Below are positions 43,082-51,679 of a stretch of 64,000 nucleotides of DNA, one piece after another. Below the pieces are notes generated by a model. That model was given only the letters and a program-made list of their open reading frames with translations. It had not been told where the DNA came from and searched no databases. This DNA comes from an uncultured Pseudanabaenaceae cyanobacterium (lineage in GTDB: Bacteria > Cyanobacteriota > Cyanobacteriia > Pseudanabaenales > Pseudanabaenaceae): positions 186,001 to 250,000 of the forward strand of contig CALGKB010000001.1 in the NCBI GenBank assembly GCA_937927915.1, written 5' to 3'. The translations under genes were made by a program, and so were the position numbers. Positions within the stretch are counted from its first letter, which is position 1; every line of letters begins with the position of its first letter.

Positions 43082-44272
43082 GTGGTGTCAATTTTAATCT
43101 ATGCCGTCTTGTTAGTTACTTACCTGGGAATTGGGCTGGGTTACATACCTGGCTTGCGCATGAATCGCCCGACTATTGCTTTAGTGGGTTCCGCTCTTCT
43201 CATTGCTTTGGGTGCCCTCTCGGTGGAGGAGGCTTGGCGCAGTATTGATGGTAAAACGATCGTTTTTTTGCTGAGTATGATGGTAATCAATGCGGGGCTA
43301 GCCTATGGGGGAGTTTTTCAAGTGGTATTAGTTAATTTAATTCATTTAACCCGCAATCCCCTGGGTTTGTTAGTAACTTTAGTGGGGGGAAGTGGCTTTT
43401 TGTCTGCCTTTTTATTGAATGATACATTGGCATTAGTTTGTACCCCCCTCACTATTCAAATTTGCCAAACTTTACAACTCAATCCTGTGCCCTATTTACT
43501 GGGCTTAGCGGCGGCAACTAATATTGGTTCTGTGGCTACTTTGAGTGGCAATCCCCAAAATATTCTCATTGGTTCTTTTTCTGGTATAGGCTATAGCGAT
43601 TTTGCCCTGGTGATGACTCCCATTGCCCTTATGGGTCTCTTAGTAACTGTGGGTCTGTTATATCTCATCTATCCGGAATTGCGGTCGTCAAAACCCTTTG
43701 TCTTGCCCCCTCTCCTGCCAATCAAAACCTATCCCCCTTTGTTTTACAAAAGTATTGTGATTACCATCGCTCTTGTGGTGGCTTTTTTAGTCGGTTTACC
43801 GTTGGCAGAATCTGCTCTCTTGGCAGCCACAGGCTTTTTGATCACTAGAAGACTAAAACCCGCTCGTTTTTGGCAGCAGGTGGAATGGGGGTTGTTAATT
43901 TTATTCTGCGGGCTATTTATACTGACGGCGGTAGTGCGTTCTACGGATTTGTTGCCTCTGTTTCGCCCCCTTCTACATCACCCCATCGGTCTAATTGCGA
44001 GCGTAACAATTCTCTCTAATTTAATTTCCAATGTGCCCACTGTCCTGCTTCTCTATCCATTGGTTGAGCAGAGTAGTAAAGAAAGCTGGTTACTCCTGGC
44101 GGCGGCTTCAACTCTGGGGGGAAATTTGACTTTGTTTGGGGCGGTTGCCAATTTAATTACGGCGGAAGCAGCGGCACGGGAGGGCTACAAACTGGACTTC
44201 TGGCAGCATGCTTGCTATGGTGTACCCCTCACGATCGTTACTCTGGCAATTGCCTATCTCTGGATTGTCTAA
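43082..44272 (+). CDS. SLC13/ArsB-type anion or Na+/H+ antiporter-like permease
   Basis: A 396-residue membrane protein with about eleven hydrophobic segments. The paired loops SAFLLNDTLALVCTPLTIQI and SNLISNVPTVLLLYPLVEQS are the inverted-repeat hairpins of the ArsB/NhaD/DASS superfamily, and NIGSVATLSGNPQNILIGSF is the usual signature between them. Substrate (arsenite, dicarboxylate, sulfate or Na+/H+) cannot be fixed. The start is GTG 43082 or 43085, 5 bases after the ABC exporter stop, so the two are probably one transcript. It converges on the Uma2 gene with 3 bases between the stops. Confidence 0.82.
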   Translation: MVSILIYAVLLVTYLGIGLGYIPGLRMNRPTIALVGSALLIALGALSVEEAWRSIDGKTIVFLLSMMVINAGLAYGGVFQVVLVNLIHLTRNPLGLLVTLVGGSGFLSAFLLNDTLALVCTPLTIQICQTLQLNPVPYLLGLAAATNIGSVATLSGNPQNILIGSFSGIGYSDFALVMTPIALMGLLVTVGLLYLIYPELRSSKPFVLPPLLPIKTYPPLFYKSIVITIALVVAFLVGLPLAESALLAATGFLITRRLKPARFWQQVEWGLLILFCGLFILTAVVRSTDLLPLFRPLLHHPIGLIASVTILSNLISNVPTVLLLYPLVEQSSKESWLLLAAASTLGGNLTLFGAVANLITAEAAAREGYKLDFWQHACYGVPLTIVTLAIAYLWIV

Positions 44273-44275
44273 GTT

Positions 44276-44821
44276 TTACTCAAACACAGGTGCCCACAGG
44301 TCAGCAATGGCTAACTGCCAGCCAGGCAGGAGATCAGGCAGGGTCAATATATCGCCATCCTGTAGTTGTAATGGTTCTGTTTGCCACCGCCGCACCTCTA
44401 CCCACCTCTCTTCCGGGTTGACTAAAATTCCCACCTGGGTTCCCTGTTGCAAAAAACTATCAATCTTGCTGCGCAGGGTCGCTAAGCGATCGGAGGGGGA
44501 TTTCACCTCCACCACCAAATCGGGGACAAGGGGGGCAAAGCCCTGGGGACTGCGGGGTAGCCGCTCAGCCCTGACAAAGGACACATCGGGAGCGCGGGTA
44601 TCACAGTTGGGGAGAATAAAACCGGCACCTGCCCCTGTCACCCTACCTAGTTTCCGCGGTCGCACCCAGTTGCCTATCTGTCTGGTAAATTCCGCCGCTA
44701 CCTCGTCCGACTCATAACCTGACGGGGGCATGACAATAATTTCTCCCTCTACCAGCTCCAACCGATAGGCATCCTCTAATTTTGCCTGTATTTTCTCCAG
44801 GTCTTTGACAGTTAACCCCAT
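44276..44821 (-). CDS. Uma2 family (DUF820) endonuclease-like protein
   Basis: A 181-residue PD-(D/E)xK-fold protein. The catalytic signature is APDVSFVRAERLP followed by PDLVVEVKSPSDR, with Asp, Glu and Lys in place; LVEGEIIVMPPSG is the usual N-terminal block. Uma2 proteins are hugely expanded in cyanobacteria. Nuclease activity is predicted from the fold, but their role is unknown. Its start lies 3 bases after the carA stop, so it is translated from the same transcript in spite of no known connection. Confidence 0.85.
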   Translation of the reverse strand: MGLTVKDLEKIQAKLEDAYRLELVEGEIIVMPPSGYESDEVAAEFTRQIGNWVRPRKLGRVTGAGAGFILPNCDTRAPDVSFVRAERLPRSPQGFAPLVPDLVVEVKSPSDRLATLRSKIDSFLQQGTQVGILVNPEERWVEVRRWQTEPLQLQDGDILTLPDLLPGWQLAIADLWAPVFE

Positions 44822-44824
44822 ACC

Positions 44825-45970
44825 TCAGACGGTGGTCCCAGTCCTCTGTTTATATTTTTCCATCATCTCTATAAAACGGGCAAACAGATAGTCAGCGTCA
44901 TGGGGACCAGGACTGGCTTCCGGGTGATATTGGACGGAAAAAATCGGCAACTCCCTGTGGGCAAGACCCGCCACTGTCCGATCGTTGAGATTCCAGTGGG
45001 TAACCAGGATATTGGCATCGAAGCTATCGGCACTGAGGGCGAAACCGTGATTCTGACTAGTGATTTCCACATTGGACTCTAAGCCGCAGGGATGATTCAA
45101 ACCGCGATGCCCAAATTTTAGTTTGTAGGTATCTCCCCCCATTGCCAGACCGAGAATTTGATGCCCCAGACAAATACCAAACATGGGTTTACCTGCCTGC
45201 AGAAGAGATTTTGCAGTGGCAATGCCAGTGGTTACGGCAGCGGGGTCCCCCGGTCCGTTGGAGAGAAAAATGCCATCGGGGTTGTAAGAAAGAATCACTT
45301 CCGCTGGGGTGTCGGCAGGGACAACAATCACCCGACAGCCATAGCTCACTAAACGACGGAGAATATTGCGCTTGATGCCAAAATCGATCGCTACTACTGT
45401 AAAGCGGGGGGGTTGGGGGGGGGCACCGTACTGCCAATGGGGTAAGGTCGGCTCCTGCCATTCGTAGATGGACTTGGTAGAAACTTCCTGGGCGAGATTC
45501 AAACCCACCATGGAGGGCGCTGCCTGTACTTGCTGCAACAGGGCATCTGGCTCTAGTATCTCTGTGGAAATGCCGCCGTTCATCGCCCCTGCCGATCGGA
45601 TATGCCTAGTCAAAGCACGGGTGTCTACTCCTGCAATAGCAACAATCTGGTGGGCACGGAGATAGTCGGGCAGGGACTGTTCCGCTCGCCAACTACTGGG
45701 CTGGTAGGTGACATTGCGGGCTACTACTCCCTTTACCTGGGGACGATCGGACTCCTGGTCTTCGTGATTGACACCTGTGTTGCCCAGTTCGGGATAGGTG
45801 AAAGTGACAATCTGCCCTCGGTAACTGGGGTCAGTGATAACCTCCTGATACCCTGTCATGCCCGTATTAAATACTACTTCCCCGATCGCTGTCCCTGGGG
45901 CACCAAAACTAAATCCTCTGTAGGTGGTTCCGTCTGCCAGTACCAGTAGAGCCTTTGTCTTTGTCACCAT
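44825..45970 (-). CDS. carA: Carbamoyl-phosphate synthase small subunit
   Basis: A 381-residue glutaminase subunit that feeds ammonia to CarB for arginine and pyrimidine synthesis. The N-terminal CPSase domain reads [15 protein letters not shown] and [17 protein letters not shown]. The class I amidotransferase domain has the nucleophile Cys in [17 protein letters not shown] and the [15 protein letters not shown] end with the catalytic His and Glu. carB is not in this window. A Uma2-family gene is joined to its 3' end. The start is ATG 45970, just downstream of GGAAGC; the 105 bases up to the tRNA-Gly gene are the likely promoter. Confidence 0.95.
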   Translation of the reverse strand: MVTKTKALLVLADGTTYRGFSFGAPGTAIGEVVFNTGMTGYQEVITDPSYRGQIVTFTYPELGNTGVNHEDQESDRPQVKGVVARNVTYQPSSWRAEQSLPDYLRAHQIVAIAGVDTRALTRHIRSAGAMNGGISTEILEPDALLQQVQAAPSMVGLNLAQEVSTKSIYEWQEPTLPHWQYGAPPQPPRFTVVAIDFGIKRNILRRLVSYGCRVIVVPADTPAEVILSYNPDGIFLSNGPGDPAAVTTGIATAKSLLQAGKPMFGICLGHQILGLAMGGDTYKLKFGHRGLNHPCGLESNVEITSQNHGFALSADSFDANILVTHWNLNDRTVAGLAHRELPIFSVQYHPEASPGPHDADYLFARFIEMMEKYKQRTGTTV

Positions 45971-46075
45971 GCTTCCTCAAACTGCACTGGCGTAGCATTG
46001 TACCCCCTTCTTCCCCCTGCAAATGTAAATCTTTACACCTCACTCCCTATCTGCCCCCCTGCCCTATCCTTGGAA

Positions 46076-46147
46076 AGCGGGTGAAGAGACTCGAACTCTC
46101 GACTTTCTCCTTGGCAAGGAGACGCTCTACCACTGAGCTACACCCGC
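46076..46147 (-). tRNA. tRNA-Gly (GCC anticodon)
   Basis: A complete minus-strand cloverleaf. Acceptor GCGGGTG pairs with CACCCGC, followed by discriminator T. The D-arm is TAGCTCAGTGGTAGAGC, the anticodon stem CTCCT/AGGAG encloses TGCCA with anticodon GCC, and the T-arm has GAGTTCGAGTCTC. CCA is not encoded. Confidence 0.95.
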
Positions 46148-46192
46148 ACTGCCTTCTGTAGACTTATATAATTGCACGCCCGCCCTCACTTG

Positions 46193-46600
46193 TCAACAGC
46201 GATCGCAAATTCCCTCCACGATAATTTCATACCGTTCTCCCCGCAGCCCTGGGGGCAGTGCCGTTAAATCTAAAGGGGGGAAAGCCGCAAAGGGAATATC
46301 AGTAATCTTGCCGCACAAACGACAGCGGAAATGGTGATGGGGCTGCATATTGGCATCATAGCGGGATACCCCCTCCTCCAGGAGTACCTCTCGCACTAAC
46401 CCCACCTCCCGCAGGGTCTGCAATGTGGCATAGATCGTCGCCTGGGAAGATACGGGCACCTCCTGATTCAAACTCGCCATGATCTGCTCCACCGTCGGAT
46501 GGTCATTGCGCTGCAGTAAATGGGCATAGACAGCGTAGCGCTGGGGCGTGACCCGCAGCCCCTTCTCCTTCAGTTTCTCGATGATTTCCTCCCGCTTCAT
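46193..46600 (-). CDS. perR: Fur-family peroxide regulator (PerR-like)
   Basis: A 135-residue metalloregulator with an N-terminal winged helix (GLRVTPQRYAVYAHLL, then the recognition helix SSQATIYATLQTLREVG) and a C-terminal dimerisation domain. Structural zinc Cys pairs are CRLC (93, 96) and the terminal CDRC (132, 135). The regulatory site includes RYDANMQPHHHF; the Asp rather than Glu after RY favours PerR, whose His ligands are oxidised by H2O2. It is divergent from a peroxiredoxin gene, with a Per-box-like palindrome between, so it probably represses that gene and perhaps itself. The same perR/peroxiredoxin arrangement is known from Synechocystis. Confidence 0.88.
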   Translation of the reverse strand: MKREEIIEKLKEKGLRVTPQRYAVYAHLLQRNDHPTVEQIMASLNQEVPVSSQATIYATLQTLREVGLVREVLLEEGVSRYDANMQPHHHFRCRLCGKITDIPFAAFPPLDLTALPPGLRGERYEIIVEGICDRC

Positions 46601-46678
46601 GGTTAGATGTGTTTGCGCCCGTAGTCTATTATTGTACTACACCCTCTGAGTATTTGTTAGGATTGCTTTTTTCCAAGA

Positions 46679-46693
46679 TAAGAATTATTATGA
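46679..46693. promoter_or_regulatory. Per-box-like operator between perR and peroxiredoxin
   Basis: TAAGAATTATTATGA matches the Bacillus Per box TTAGAATTATTCTAA at 12 of 15 positions and is a near-palindrome centred at 46686. It lies 47 bases before the peroxiredoxin start and 79 bases from the perR start. AT-rich words on either side could form the divergent promoters. Confidence 0.55.
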
Positions 46694-46739
46694 GATAGGC
46701 AGTAAAGCTGTCTGAGGAAACCTAGTAAAAGAGGTAGAT

Positions 46740-47309
46740 ATGGTTATCGATCGTGTACCTGACGTAGTGTTCAAGACCCGTGTGCGGGATGAATCTGTAC
46801 CTGGACCTAATCCCTTCCGCTGGCAAGACCGCACCACCCAAGAAATCTTTGGCGGTAAGAAAGTAGTTTTGTTTGCTCTGCCTGGGGCATTTACTCCCAC
46901 CTGTTCTTCCACCCACCTGCCCCGCTATGAGGAGCTGTACGATGAATTTAAAGCCCTAGGGATTGATGAAATCATTTGCTTATCTGTAAACGATGCTTTT
47001 GTCATGTACAACTGGGGTAAGCAGCAGGGGGCAAAAAAAGTTATGCTCCTGCCCGATGGCAATGGCGAGTTTACCCGCAAGATGGGGATGCTGGTGGATA
47101 AATCTAATGTCGGCTTTGGGATGCGTTCCTGGCGCTATGCCATGATTGTCAACGACTGCAAGATCGAAAAGATGTTCATCGAGCCTGGCTTTAGTGATAA
47201 CTGCCCCGATGACCCCTTTGAAGTGTCTGACGCCGACACTGTCCTGGCTTACCTGAAGGGTCAACAACAACCCGCTACCAAACCTGAGCGCAAACCTTTT
47301 GAAGGCTAA
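46740..47309 (+). CDS. Type II (Prx5-like) peroxiredoxin
   Basis: A 189-residue thiol peroxidase of the PrxII/Prx5 class. Peroxidatic Cys55 lies in [20 protein letters not shown]. The Arg partner is in [12 protein letters not shown] resolving cysteine candidate lies in [11 protein letters not shown] and another in SDNCPDD. It would reduce H2O2 and organic hydroperoxides with glutathione/glutaredoxin or thioredoxin in the cytoplasm. Divergent from perR, with a Per-box-like site upstream, so peroxide induction is expected. The last residues ERKPFEG form a short extra tail. Confidence 0.93.
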   Translation: MVIDRVPDVVFKTRVRDESVPGPNPFRWQDRTTQEIFGGKKVVLFALPGAFTPTCSSTHLPRYEELYDEFKALGIDEIICLSVNDAFVMYNWGKQQGAKKVMLLPDGNGEFTRKMGMLVDKSNVGFGMRSWRYAMIVNDCKIEKMFIEPGFSDNCPDDPFEVSDADTVLAYLKGQQQPATKPERKPFEG

Positions 47310-47313
47310 TTCC

Positions 47314-47748
47314 TTAACTCTTCCCCCCCTGGGGGGAGGGTGCGATCGTTTCTGGTGCCGGGCGAGGCTGACGAGCTGCTGCTGCCACTTCTTCACAGCC
47401 TGTAGTGTAGGGGTTGTAGTAGGTGGCGTGCCCTTCTAGGACCAGCTGGCGATTGACGTTTAGTTGTCCCACCCTGATTTCTGCTAGCAGTCTGCCGTAA
47501 CGGTCTTTGGCAATAGCGCGGTACTGAAACGGTTGTCCCTCCAGCATTCGCTGTAAAGCTTGGCGGGCGAGTTGTCCTGCCTGGGTCTCGATCGGGGGGA
47601 CAGCAATACAGGCAAGCTGGATTTTGGTTTTTATTCCCCGCTGTGTCAGGATGATGTTGGCGCCGTCGTAGTATTGCACCCGCAGCCTAGGGAGGGGCAA
47701 AAAAAGCAGCGACCATCCCAGCCAACACCAGAGGAAAATTTTTAACAT
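47314..47748 (-). CDS. Thermonuclease (SNase)-fold protein without catalytic residues
   Basis: A 144-residue exported or membrane-anchored protein (MLKIFLWCWLGWSLLFLPLP) with an SNase-like OB fold (about residues 22-112). The fold pattern is clear (LACIAVPP, ARQALQRMLEG, KDRYGRLLAEIRVGQLNVNR), but the active site is not kept. Compared with Staphylococcus nuclease, Asp21 corresponds to Ala30, Arg35 to Gln44, Asp40 to Ala49 and Glu43 to Pro52; only the Arg of DRYGR remains. Enzyme activity is therefore unlikely. The gene overlaps the end of the bestrophin gene by 7 bases and ends 4 bases from the peroxiredoxin stop; a C7/G6 palindrome lies within its last codons. Confidence 0.7.
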   Translation of the reverse strand: MLKIFLWCWLGWSLLFLPLPRLRVQYYDGANIILTQRGIKTKIQLACIAVPPIETQAGQLARQALQRMLEGQPFQYRAIAKDRYGRLLAEIRVGQLNVNRQLVLEGHATYYNPYTTGCEEVAAAARQPRPAPETIAPSPQGGKS

Positions 47749-48644
47749 ACTTCCACACTGGTAGAGGGGGCAAGGGAGATGAGGTCTTCAATATTGCGGT
47801 TGATGTTGTGACAAATTTGGTCGAGGGGCAGATCATTGGGGTCGGTGCCAAAGGGGTCTTCAATTTCCTCCGCAATCTCCTCAATGCCCAGCAAAACAAA
47901 GGTGACCATCACCGTTGCCAGACCAGTGATCCAGCCAAAAGCATCGACAATTTGAAAGGGCAGGAAAACGCAGTAAATTAGCAGGATTTGTTTTAAGTGA
48001 ATACTATAGGCAGCGGGAATAGGAGTTTTTTGAACCCGCTCACAAATGCCTAGGGCATCCACCAGGGTATTAATCTGTTCGTGGATTAAATTGAGGAGAT
48101 AGACATGGAGACGACCCCACTGGTGCTGTTTTTGGGCGTAGTCCCCCAACCAAAAGGCAATTTCCAAGGGCGGATGGTGCATCTGTTGTAGCTTAGCAAA
48201 CTGGGCAGGGGGAAGGAAAGGACGCAGTTCCGGGTCAATGGAGCTATGGCGCAGGTGGAGCTTTACAGCCACAGCGTAGGCAGCCAGCAATTTCAGCGCT
48301 GCAATCTTATCTAGACGGTCTTGGTGGCAGGTCTCCTGCACCGCAATCCAGATAGTGCGTGCCATGTTGCGGGTAGTGTTGACCAGGGTGCCCCACGCCT
48401 TGCGACCCTCCCAAAACCGTTCATAGGCAGTATTAGTGCGAAAAACTAGCAGCAAACTCAACACCAAATTCAAAACAAATCCCACACTGCTCAAAATTTC
48501 TGGTGACAAGTCCCGCCCCAGGGTTTGCTCCACCAGGAAGACACCCTCCCCAAATAGACCACAGGCGACTACCCTAGGCAGGACAGCGGGAATGACGGAA
48601 TCCCGAAAGCGTAAGGCACTCTGTAACCAGCTGCGGCTTTTCAT
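47742..48644 (-). CDS. Bestrophin-family anion channel
   Basis: A 300-residue bestrophin (UPF0187) with four main hydrophobic regions. FVLNLVLSLLLVFRTNTAYE then RFWEGRKAWGTLVNTTRNMA is the family core, and PAAYSIHLKQILLIYCVFLP with the later acidic GIEEIAEEIEDPFGTDPNDL is the conserved cytosolic domain and hinge. Such channels form pentamers and conduct chloride or bicarbonate; photosynthetic homologues act in proton-motive-force balance or bicarbonate delivery. It starts at ATG 48644, which overlaps the TGA of the DUF3352 gene, and ends inside the start of the SNase-like gene, so three genes form one minus-strand operon. Confidence 0.88.
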   Translation of the reverse strand: MKSRSWLQSALRFRDSVIPAVLPRVVACGLFGEGVFLVEQTLGRDLSPEILSSVGFVLNLVLSLLLVFRTNTAYERFWEGRKAWGTLVNTTRNMARTIWIAVQETCHQDRLDKIAALKLLAAYAVAVKLHLRHSSIDPELRPFLPPAQFAKLQQMHHPPLEIAFWLGDYAQKQHQWGRLHVYLLNLIHEQINTLVDALGICERVQKTPIPAAYSIHLKQILLIYCVFLPFQIVDAFGWITGLATVMVTFVLLGIEEIAEEIEDPFGTDPNDLPLDQICHNINRNIEDLISLAPSTSVEVC

Positions 48645-50233
48645 TGCAGGCGCAAAGAAATTTGCCCCTTTAATACGGTGTTGCTGGTGCTAGGTAACCG
48701 CGCAATTGTTACTGATTGTAAATGATGGAGGAGGGGATTGACAAGCTGGGGCAAGGTGGGCATAGTTTCCTCAACCAGGGCAGTAAAGGCAGGTAACGCC
48801 ACCCCCCGTTCAAAATGGGCAAAGTCTTGTTTGGGCAGGGTAACTCGACTGCCAGAGCTGTCTAGGGCGGCAATCAGAGTAGGTACGGAATTGGCAAATC
48901 CTACGACCCGATCGGTACTGCTATGTACGGCGTGGACGCGACCTTTGACGACCCTGGGGTCACTAGCTTGCAGGTCAGTCCAGACTGTCAGGGCATGGTT
49001 TTTGAGCTGGATTTTGCCCACGGTGAGGCGCTGTTGGGCTTCTTTGTCCAAACGATCGAGGGCAGCGTCACTGTTAATATCTGCCGTTTTTGCCGCTAGG
49101 AAGAGCCAGTTAGAATCTGACCCGATTGCCAGGGCATAGTCTCCCCGCACCCAGCTAAAGATGTCCGTTTCCAGGTTAAAACCAAGGGCATTGCCCAGCT
49201 GATCTACTAGCTTTTGTACTAGTTGCTGCAGACCGGGGTAGGGAGTCAGGCTGGCGCGCACATTCTGCCAAGTGGTCTGGAGGTCATGCCCTGCAAAGAC
49301 AGCGGTATGGGGAGGCAGCAATTTCACCAAGTCGTTGGCAGCCGTGGGCGAAGAGGGAGCTTCCGTCCAAGGACGATCGGTGACTAGGAGAGTTTCCCCC
49401 ACCAGTGCCCCATTTTTTACCCTCCAGCCAATACCCAAACTAGCGGCAGGCAATTGCTGCACCGCCCTCCCCAGAAAGCCAGCACTTGTGCCCCAATCCC
49501 CCAACTCCGTCAAATTGATGAAGGCGAAACCAAGGCGCTTTTCCCGCAGGTTGGACAAAATCGTGCGATAGCGAGGGGCATTAGCCAAGGACAGGTCCGA
49601 CACCTGCAGGTCATTGATGGCATTGCGAATTACCCGCACATCGTTGGCAAAGATGGCATAGTTACCCAAGGTGGCTCCCGCTACCGCTGGCGTGGAATCT
49701 GTGGTGATAATGGGGATACCCTCGTGTTGTTCAAATAGAAGATTTGCCCCCTGGGCTGCCAACTGCTGCCAAAAGCGCTCCAAATCCTGCCTTGCCCGCT
49801 GGGGCTGTGCCATAGCAATTGCCACGAGATAACCTGGCTGCAACCCATTGCTGCTATCCCGATCGAGGTCAGCGGTGGTCACCGCCAGGGTCAGTTCATC
49901 CCCCGCCCAGCCCCTGATGTAACGATCGTAGTCCACCAGCCAATTTTGCTGAATGAGGGAGCGCCATGCCTGCCATTCCTGGCGTAATTGCCGTCGTTGG
50001 GAAGGAGCAGTAAACAAACGGGCTGCCACCCCTAACCGATCGGGGTTAACTAAGAGGGAAGCCACCAGGGGAGCCTGCTTAGTAATAAATTTAGTCGCCA
50101 AGGGCTGACTCCGCTGCCCCCCCAACCAGGGACTGGGACGGAGAGCCAATATTCGCCCCCATAGGCTCAACCCCACCAATAAAACCAGGGCAACCACAAC
50201 CCCAATGCCGGCAATTACTCTTTGCTTCTGCAT
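48641..50233 (-). CDS. DUF3352-domain protein
   Basis: A 530-residue protein anchored by an N-terminal helix (VIAGIGVVVALVLLVGLSLW) with the rest outside the cytoplasm. It has the repeating alternation of DUF3352 proteins: LVASLLVNPDRLGVAARL, RLGFAFINLTELGDWG, and LLPPHTAVFAGHDLQTTWQN. Functions of the family are unknown. I start at ATG 50233 rather than 50302, whose extra residues do not look like the family. It is the first gene of the DUF3352-bestrophin-SNase operon, coupled to the next by an ATGA overlap. It is divergent from the cupin gene, with 116 bases between the starts. Confidence 0.8.
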   Translation of the reverse strand: MQKQRVIAGIGVVVALVLLVGLSLWGRILALRPSPWLGGQRSQPLATKFITKQAPLVASLLVNPDRLGVAARLFTAPSQRRQLRQEWQAWRSLIQQNWLVDYDRYIRGWAGDELTLAVTTADLDRDSSNGLQPGYLVAIAMAQPQRARQDLERFWQQLAAQGANLLFEQHEGIPIITTDSTPAVAGATLGNYAIFANDVRVIRNAINDLQVSDLSLANAPRYRTILSNLREKRLGFAFINLTELGDWGTSAGFLGRAVQQLPAASLGIGWRVKNGALVGETLLVTDRPWTEAPSSPTAANDLVKLLPPHTAVFAGHDLQTTWQNVRASLTPYPGLQQLVQKLVDQLGNALGFNLETDIFSWVRGDYALAIGSDSNWLFLAAKTADINSDAALDRLDKEAQQRLTVGKIQLKNHALTVWTDLQASDPRVVKGRVHAVHSSTDRVVGFANSVPTLIAALDSSGSRVTLPKQDFAHFERGVALPAFTALVEETMPTLPQLVNPLLHHLQSVTIARLPSTSNTVLKGQISLRLQ

Positions 50234-50349
50234 AGCTACTGAATCTGACTTAGGGCTTATTCTACACCCCTTGGTTAAAATAAAAGAAAGATTTGACGCC
50301 AATGCTAACGATCGTTATCATGGATGCATTTAGGGGAGAGTAATCCAGT

Positions 50350-50769
50350 ATGAATGCGCTGCCTGAATCCACTAGCAATGTCAGTGCCACTACCATTAGA
50401 CCCTGGGGTTCCTTTACGGTTTTGGAGGAGGGGAAGGGCTACAAGATCAAGCGCATAGAAGTTAAGCCGGGGCATCGCTTGAGTTTACAAATGCATCACC
50501 ACCGCAGTGAGCACTGGATTGTGGTTTCCGGCACGGCAAAGGTCACCTGTGGCGACCAGGAAATTATGCTCTGCAGCAATCAATCTACCTATGTGCCCCA
50601 ATGTACTCCCCACCGTCTGGCAAATCCGGGTGTCATTCCCCTGGTGATTATTGAAGTGCAAAACGGGGAATACTTAGGCGAGGACGACATTGTTCGTTTC
50701 CATGATGACTATGCGCGGGGAGAGGACAACAGCAATGGAGACCGCAATCAGCGTCCACAATCTCACTAA
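50350..50769 (+). CDS. Mannose-6-phosphate isomerase type II C-terminal-like cupin
   Basis: A 139-residue single cupin similar to the isomerase domain of bifunctional GDP-mannose pyrophosphorylase/PMI enzymes. RPWGSFTVLEEGKGYKIKRI is the family N-terminus. The metal-binding block is LQMHHHRSEHWIVVSG, with a second site in QCTPHRLANPG. It may interconvert mannose-6- and fructose-6-phosphate for polysaccharides, though the free-standing cupins are not well studied. The ABC-ATPase gene starts within its last 35 bases, so the two are cotranslated. GGGGAGAGTAATCCAGT is the ribosome site. Confidence 0.85.
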   Translation: MNALPESTSNVSATTIRPWGSFTVLEEGKGYKIKRIEVKPGHRLSLQMHHHRSEHWIVVSGTAKVTCGDQEIMLCSNQSTYVPQCTPHRLANPGVIPLVIIEVQNGEYLGEDDIVRFHDDYARGEDNSNGDRNQRPQSH

Positions 50770-51679
50770 GACCTATCGCAAGGGTTTCTGGCTGCATCAA
50801 AAAGTAACTTCCCTCGTCAATTGCTCCCTGGAAGTACCGGTGGGAGTGACTTTTGGTTTGTTAGGTCCCAACGGAGCGGGGAAAACTACGTTACTAAAGA
50901 TTCTCCTGGGGATCATGCGTCCTACGGAGGGTGGCGGTACTGTGTTGGGGCAACCTCTGGGGGAGCGGAGCGTGCGGCAGCGCATTGGTTACCTGCCAGA
51001 GAATGCCTACTACTACGACTATCTGACGGGGTGGGAACTGCTGGAATTCATGGGGACGCTGTTGGGAGTGCCAGAGCGGCAGAAAAGGATTGTGGAATTA
51101 CTTGACCTGGTGGGGTTATCCCAGGCAAACGCCCGCCAAAAGAAGATCAAGGAGTATTCCAAGGGGATGGTACAGCGCATCGGCATTGCCCAAGCCCTGA
51201 TCAATGACCCAGAGCTGGTCTTTTTAGATGAACCTATGTCAGGACTAGACCCCCTGGGGCGCTACCAAATTCGGGAGATTATTCAAGGACTGCGCAAACA
51301 GGGCAAGACGGTCTTCTTTAACAGTCATATTCTCTCTGATGCGGAAGCCATCTGCGACTATGTGGGCATCCTCAACCAGGGGCATCTAGTGGCGATGGGC
51401 AAAATCCAAGACCTCCTAGGGGAGGAGGAGACCTATCACGTCGTGGGCAAGGGAGGAAACCCCGATCGGATTGGGCAATTTCTGTTGCACCTGGAGTGGC
51501 ACGGGGACAACTGGCAGGGTTTATTGGTCCATTCCCCCAGGGAATTTTACGAAGTGGTAGAGGCAGAGGGGGGTAAGGTCATCAGTCTGGTTATGGCAAG
51601 GCAAGACCTGGAGGAGTTCTTTATCCAAAAAATTAGAGAGGGCATCCCTACGGCAACTAAGCCACCTCTGGCGGCGTAA
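50735..51679 (+). CDS. ABC transporter ATP-binding protein
   Basis: A 314-residue ATPase from ATG 50735. Walker A is GPNGAGKTTLL, the Q-loop region GYLPENAYYYDYLTG, signature YSKGMVQRIGIAQ, Walker B LVFLDEPMSGLDPLG and H-loop FNSHILSDAEAI. The C-terminal extension (about residues 220-310) resembles that of multidrug or gliding/Nod-type ATPases. No permease is adjacent, so its partner lies elsewhere. The first ATG candidates upstream of 50735 lie inside the cupin gene and give no family sequence. Its 3' end overlaps the converging gene by 23 bases. Confidence 0.88.
   Translation: METAISVHNLTKTYRKGFWLHQKVTSLVNCSLEVPVGVTFGLLGPNGAGKTTLLKILLGIMRPTEGGGTVLGQPLGERSVRQRIGYLPENAYYYDYLTGWELLEFMGTLLGVPERQKRIVELLDLVGLSQANARQKKIKEYSKGMVQRIGIAQALINDPELVFLDEPMSGLDPLGRYQIREIIQGLRKQGKTVFFNSHILSDAEAICDYVGILNQGHLVAMGKIQDLLGEEETYHVVGKGGNPDRIGQFLLHLEWHGDNWQGLLVHSPREFYEVVEAEGGKVISLVMARQDLEEFFIQKIREGIPTATKPPLAA

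Noticed and set aside
47322-47337. C7/G6 palindrome as terminator of the peroxiredoxin gene
   Set aside because: It is stable, but no T tract follows on either strand and it is inside the SNase-like coding frame, so I do not call it a terminator.
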